DNA of 64,000 nt from Sanderia malayensis (taxonomy: Eukaryota; Cnidaria; Scyphozoa; Semaeostomeae; Pelagiidae). Below, one piece after another: positions 61,601 to 64,000 of this stretch (its first letter is position 1; each line of letters starts with the position of its first letter). A program made the translations under genes and the position numbers. The DNA is taken from positions 3,067,087 through 3,131,086 of the forward strand of contig RQOL01000772.1 of NCBI GenBank assembly GCA_013076295.1, read 5' to 3'. The notes below the pieces were generated by a model. It was not told where the DNA came from and searched no databases. It worked only from the letters and a program-made list of their open reading frames with translations.

Positions 61601-64000
61601 TGTTGGATAGTTAAAAAAAGTCACCAAGGTCACATGAGGTCATCTTATATATGTCATTTACCCTGTGGCCCTAAAAGCAATTATCATATTTAATTGTGCT
61701 GTTATTATTTCTTTTAGTATATTCAAAATTTAACCGGAGAAGGTGGAAAACTGAAACACGGCATAGTTCGCGGACGTGATTTCGAAATCCTACCAGAGCC
61801 AGTTTGGAAAGCATTGTTCTCGTGGTACGGAGGGAACATGGCACTTCCCAGAACGGTATTGCTTTTATTCACTCCTACTCTGTTAATGTCGCATTGACTC
61901 TATACAGGGCTCTGCGATTTGAAAGCATGTATAGCGAGAGTAATTGGAATCCCGAATGTAACGACCCTTGAAGGCAACTAGAAGGCACTGGGATTCCACT
62001 GTATTATACAGTTAAACCGAAATTCAACTATGCTACACAGTTGAATGCAGTTTACTGGTATTTACCGGAAAATACCGGTAAAGATCGGTTGTATATAAGT
62101 CACAATTGATTCCCGAGTCGATTTCTTTTGAGTTTCTCTTGTTTTTATTTAGGTATGTTCTTTAGATTGATCTTTGATATAGTTCGAGCTCTCGCTAACT
62201 CGAACGCACATTCTTATTCTCTTGGGCCTAACATGGCCTCTACACACGTGCAGAGGAATTTTTGGAAGATGCCCGCTATAAAGAAGTGAAGTGTTTGTTA
62301 ACATAGTTGCTGTTAACATACTTGCCACTGTAGCAAGGCTTCTTGTGTCCCCCTTCTTGGAGTTAGCCGGTTACAAGTCTTGTATTGTCGTTAATTGATT
62401 CTCGCATGCTTGTATTGAAGTGATGTTGTTTTGTTAATAGGTGATTATCCAAAGACCGACTGACACGAGCCCATCAACAGAGCTGTATCCCGTTCAGCTT
62501 CACTTCTACCGACACTCATTTTCTCCACGTCATCCCACCTTTTCGTTCAGCGCTTTCGGACTGAACAACTTCCCCTTCAACTTGCAATCCAATTCATCAA
62601 ACAATCCTCAACAGCCCCCCTTACCGGTTCCGCCCAAGCGAGTTCTCATGTACTTCGGATCATTTAGCAGACGAAACACCATCAAACAGGTATGCGCAAT
62701 AGATCCTTATGCTGCAGTTAACACTCGCTATCTCGAACTTCCAAGGAAATCGAAATTTGCTCGAAATAGCGAATGCTCGAAGCAACGGATGCTTCAGCCG
62801 CTTTCTTAATGACGTGTTTTTGATAGTTTTTGATTCTTTATATTCATTGGTGTTAATAGTGTTTTATGACAATTATAATCTTTTTGTTATTTCCATATGC
62901 ACAGGTTATTGATTTTGTGTGCTGTCGTTTGAAAATCAGATCTGAAGACATGAGACTGTGGGACTTCACAGACGTGAGCTTTCAAACATTTTCTTGTTAA
63001 TATGGAGAGAAATGGGGTGGGTTGGGGGGGGGGGGGTAGTCAGTAGTTTCAATGAGCACGCGTGTATCTTAGACTCATTACTACTCTTCACACTCATTTC
63101 TAAAGCTTGTATCCTACGTGTATCCTATGAAACCATGGTCTCCTGTTTGTCTTATCATTTTTGTGTTTTCATTTCTACAGAAAAATCATCCAGTGTTGAT
63201 GGAGGATGAACTTTGCACTCTCGAAGACTCTCACATAAAAGATGGGCATCATGTTTTAATCGAAGGTAAATTGTCGTTGTTTATTATTGTTTATTATTGT
63301 TTATTATTGTTTATTATTGTTTATTATTATTTGTTATTGTTTATTATTGTTTATTATTGTTTATTATTGTTTATTATTGTTTATTATTGTTTATTATTGT
63401 TTATTATTATTTGTTATTGTTTATTATTGTTTATTATTGTTTATTATTGTTTATTATTGTTTATTATTGTTTATTATTGTTTATTATTGTTTATTATTGT
63501 TTATTATTGTTTATTATTGTTTATTATTGTTTATTATTGTTTATTATTGTTTATTATTGTTTATTATTGTTTATTATTGTTTATTATTGTTTATTATTGT
63601 TTATTATTGTTTATTATTGTTTATTATTGTTTATTATTGTTTATTATTGTTTATTATTGTTTATTATTGGTTGTGATTGACTGCTGGAAATATTTTATTT
63701 TTGATGATCATTTTTCAATGAAAGTATGACAGAGCTTAGGATGAATAATATCACGAAGAAAGCTTTTCTTCTTTTTAGTACGAAATCGAGACATGAGCTG
63801 GCCGGAAGAAATGAACTCATTAGTCGCAACGAAAAATTTCAGAGAAAGATCAAACACTGGTAACGAATGCTATGACGTACTTTGCGTTCCCCAACCTAAC
63901 CAGTAGCATATCTTTCATCAATCTTTACATCTTCTAAAATCTTTCATTTTTCACAACATCATGTCATGTTCTTCTGCAGCCGTCGCTCTACTTCCACACA
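52664..64000 (+). CDS. USP32: Ubiquitin-specific protease USP32, N-terminal half
   Basis: Exons 52664-52721, 53621-53748, 54449-54554, 56979-57097, 57608-57776, 58201-58332, 58736-58843, 59406-59512, 59608-59661, 59861-59950, 60041-60102, 60531-60636, 61061-61414, 61718-61855, 62441-62689, 62905-62973, 63181-63265, 63779-63859, and one from 63980 leaving the window: about 745 residues in phase. Start MGLKESKFAFLPYEEA matches the human MGxKES start and its likely N-myristoylation glycine. Two canonical EF-hand loops: 244-255 (DENGDGHIDFKE) and 280-291 (DQDCDGSLSEEE). The DUSP domain opens with WWNTWKEY near 398, is split by a Ser-rich exon (61061-61414) and resumes with VRGRDFEILPEPVWKAL. A ubiquitin-like segment and NRDMSWPEEM follow. 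USP32 is a membrane-associated deubiquitinase of endosomes and Golgi. The catalytic Cys box would begin just past the edge. Confidence 0.94.
56004..56664. mobile_element. TIR transposon fragment carrying a promoter-like segment
   Basis: A 661-bp element in USP32 intron 3 with inverted arms of about 157 bp (56004-56160 and 56508-56664; ends ATGGCTGCCCATGTGTAGCA), almost identical by eye. Flanks repeat AATGTAG on both sides (55996-56002 and 56665-56671), a 7-8 bp target duplication. The inner 350 bp is not AT-rich like the arms. It includes an E2F-type site, a CACGTGACGT box and a short frame starting MANDNSSQENISRVAELL at 56405. The near-identity of the arms implies recent mobility. The superfamily is undetermined; an 8-bp duplication would suit hAT or P. 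Confidence 0.85.
56274..56301 (+). promoter_or_regulatory. E2F-type site and CACGTGACGT box inside the TIR element
   Basis: TTTGGCGGGAAA (56274-56285) is a perfect match to the E2F consensus. Seven bases on, CACGTGACGT (56292-56301) overlaps an E-box and a CRE-like half. Together they resemble a compact proximal promoter. Confidence 0.6.
57170..57395. repeat. 32-bp tandem repeat in USP32 intron
   Basis: About six to seven units of GGATTGGTAATCCTTTTGAT plus CGTAATTGATTA-like sequence, directly after exon 4. Each unit has a small internal palindrome around GGATTNNNAATCC. Confidence 0.85.
57944..58107. mobile_element. Small MITE, CCGTATTTCTTCTAAT ends, TA target site
   Basis: A 164-bp element with ends CCGTATTTCTTCTAAT and the reverse complement of ATTAGAAGAAAATACAG, flanked by TA. 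The CCGTATTT terminus relates it to the element upstream of SIRT4, but the interior differs. Confidence 0.7.
58380..58499. mobile_element. Degenerate pogo/Tigger-like MITE
   Basis: About 120 bp. The right end is the complement of CAGTGGAGCCTCTATCAGTG followed by TA. The left end, ATGGATGCCTCCCGTATAACG, is a decayed match. The interior has an inverted pair, ATAACGGAC and GTCCGTTAT. Confidence 0.5.
58548..58691. mobile_element. pogo/Tigger-like MITE with CAGTAGAATCTCGAG ends
   Basis: A 144-bp element with ends CAGTAGAATCTCGAGAACTC and the complement of GAGCCATCAGGATTTTACTG, both followed inward by a GGTTCGA/TCGAACC pair and flanked by TA (58546-58547, 58692-58693). The terminus type and TA site are those of pogo-like Tc1/mariner elements. 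It ends 44 bp before a USP32 exon. Confidence 0.75.
59150..59385. repeat. 20-bp tandem repeat in USP32 intron
   Basis: About eleven to twelve units of TACATCTTAACGTGTGATGT, some with a GAGTAGC insertion. It ends 20 bp before the acceptor of the second EF-hand exon, so the polypyrimidine tract lies right at the repeat edge. Confidence 0.9.
60217..60490 (+). mobile_element. Candidate tRNA-derived SINE
   Basis: The 5' end has an A-box-like TGGCGTAGTGG in a tRNA-like context (CTCTGTGGCGTAGTGGTAGCAC), and a B-box-like GGTTCAGGATC lies about 90 bp on. A CCCAGGGGTATAAATGGATG core of the kind found in tRNA-SINE bodies follows. The box spacing is longer than in a true tRNA and the cloverleaf is not intact, so it is not a tRNA gene. 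It lies in the USP32 intron before exon 60531. Confidence 0.5.
63278..63668 (+). repeat. (TGTTTATTAT)n decanucleotide microsatellite
   Basis: About 39 near-perfect 10-bp units in the USP32 intron after exon 63181-63265, with two units reading TGTTTATTATTTGTTAT. The array translates in all three frames without stops, which makes coding-looking frames that are not real. It begins 13 bp after the exon donor. Confidence 0.95.

Noticed and set aside
63118..63729. Long frames rich in FIIVYYCLL near the window end
   Set aside because: They are translations of the (TGTTTATTAT)n microsatellite. All three frames are open because the unit contains no stop in these registers.

Overview
The window is animal nuclear DNA: spliced genes with GT-AG introns, AT-rich introns full of simple repeats and small inverted-repeat transposons, and products restricted to or typical of metazoans (dystroglycan, Orai, IFT20, SIRT4, KDM2, USP32). 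The repeat style and compact introns suggest a marine invertebrate. I cannot name the phylum from sequence alone; a tunicate or another early-branching group is a guess.

Layout, left to right: the 3' end of IFT20 (+, 1-536); a FYVE-like/RING ubiquitin ligase of the RNF34/RFFL family (-, 1401-3644); a glycolipid-transfer-fold gene (+, 6060-7591) whose first exon starts 55 bp after a 1.08-kb foldback transposon; a giant dystroglycan-like receptor (-, 8189-28056); Orai (-, 30004-30828); KDM2 histone demethylase (+, 31377-44467), head to head with Orai; SIRT4 (-, 45680-46744); Elongin B (-, 47669-49019); a 184-bp tandem array of about 15 units (49303-52035); and the 5' part of USP32 (+, 52664 to the window end), cut just before its catalytic domain. 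I rebuilt exon structures by hand from splice signals, reading frame and similarity to the human proteins as I remember them. Reading phase is consistent through every model.

The outstanding object is the dystroglycan-like gene. It encodes about 5,694 residues in seven exons, one of them a single 13,428-bp exon. It keeps the dystroglycan plan: signal peptide, alpha-DG N-terminal domain, a CADG (cadherin-like) plus SEA/S72-like pair, one transmembrane helix and a tail with a PPxY motif. The CADG+S72 pair is repeated about 20 times, and the mucin-like region has shrunk to a short Thr-rich linker. The tail adds a palmitoylation-like Cys cluster, more than ten RRxS kinase sites and a PDZ-type C-terminus. 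I know of no described dystroglycan with this architecture.

Other points of interest: the Orai-KDM2 divergent pair, with an RNF34-family gene nearby, matches human 12q24.31 (RNF34-KDM2B-ORAI1). The 184-bp array shows higher-order duplication and carries a TAATTA site in most units. A 0.66-kb transposon in a USP32 intron carries an E2F-type site and a CACGTGACGT box. A 10-bp FOX-like microsatellite lies in another USP32 intron. The GLTP-like protein has a substituted sugar-stacking residue.
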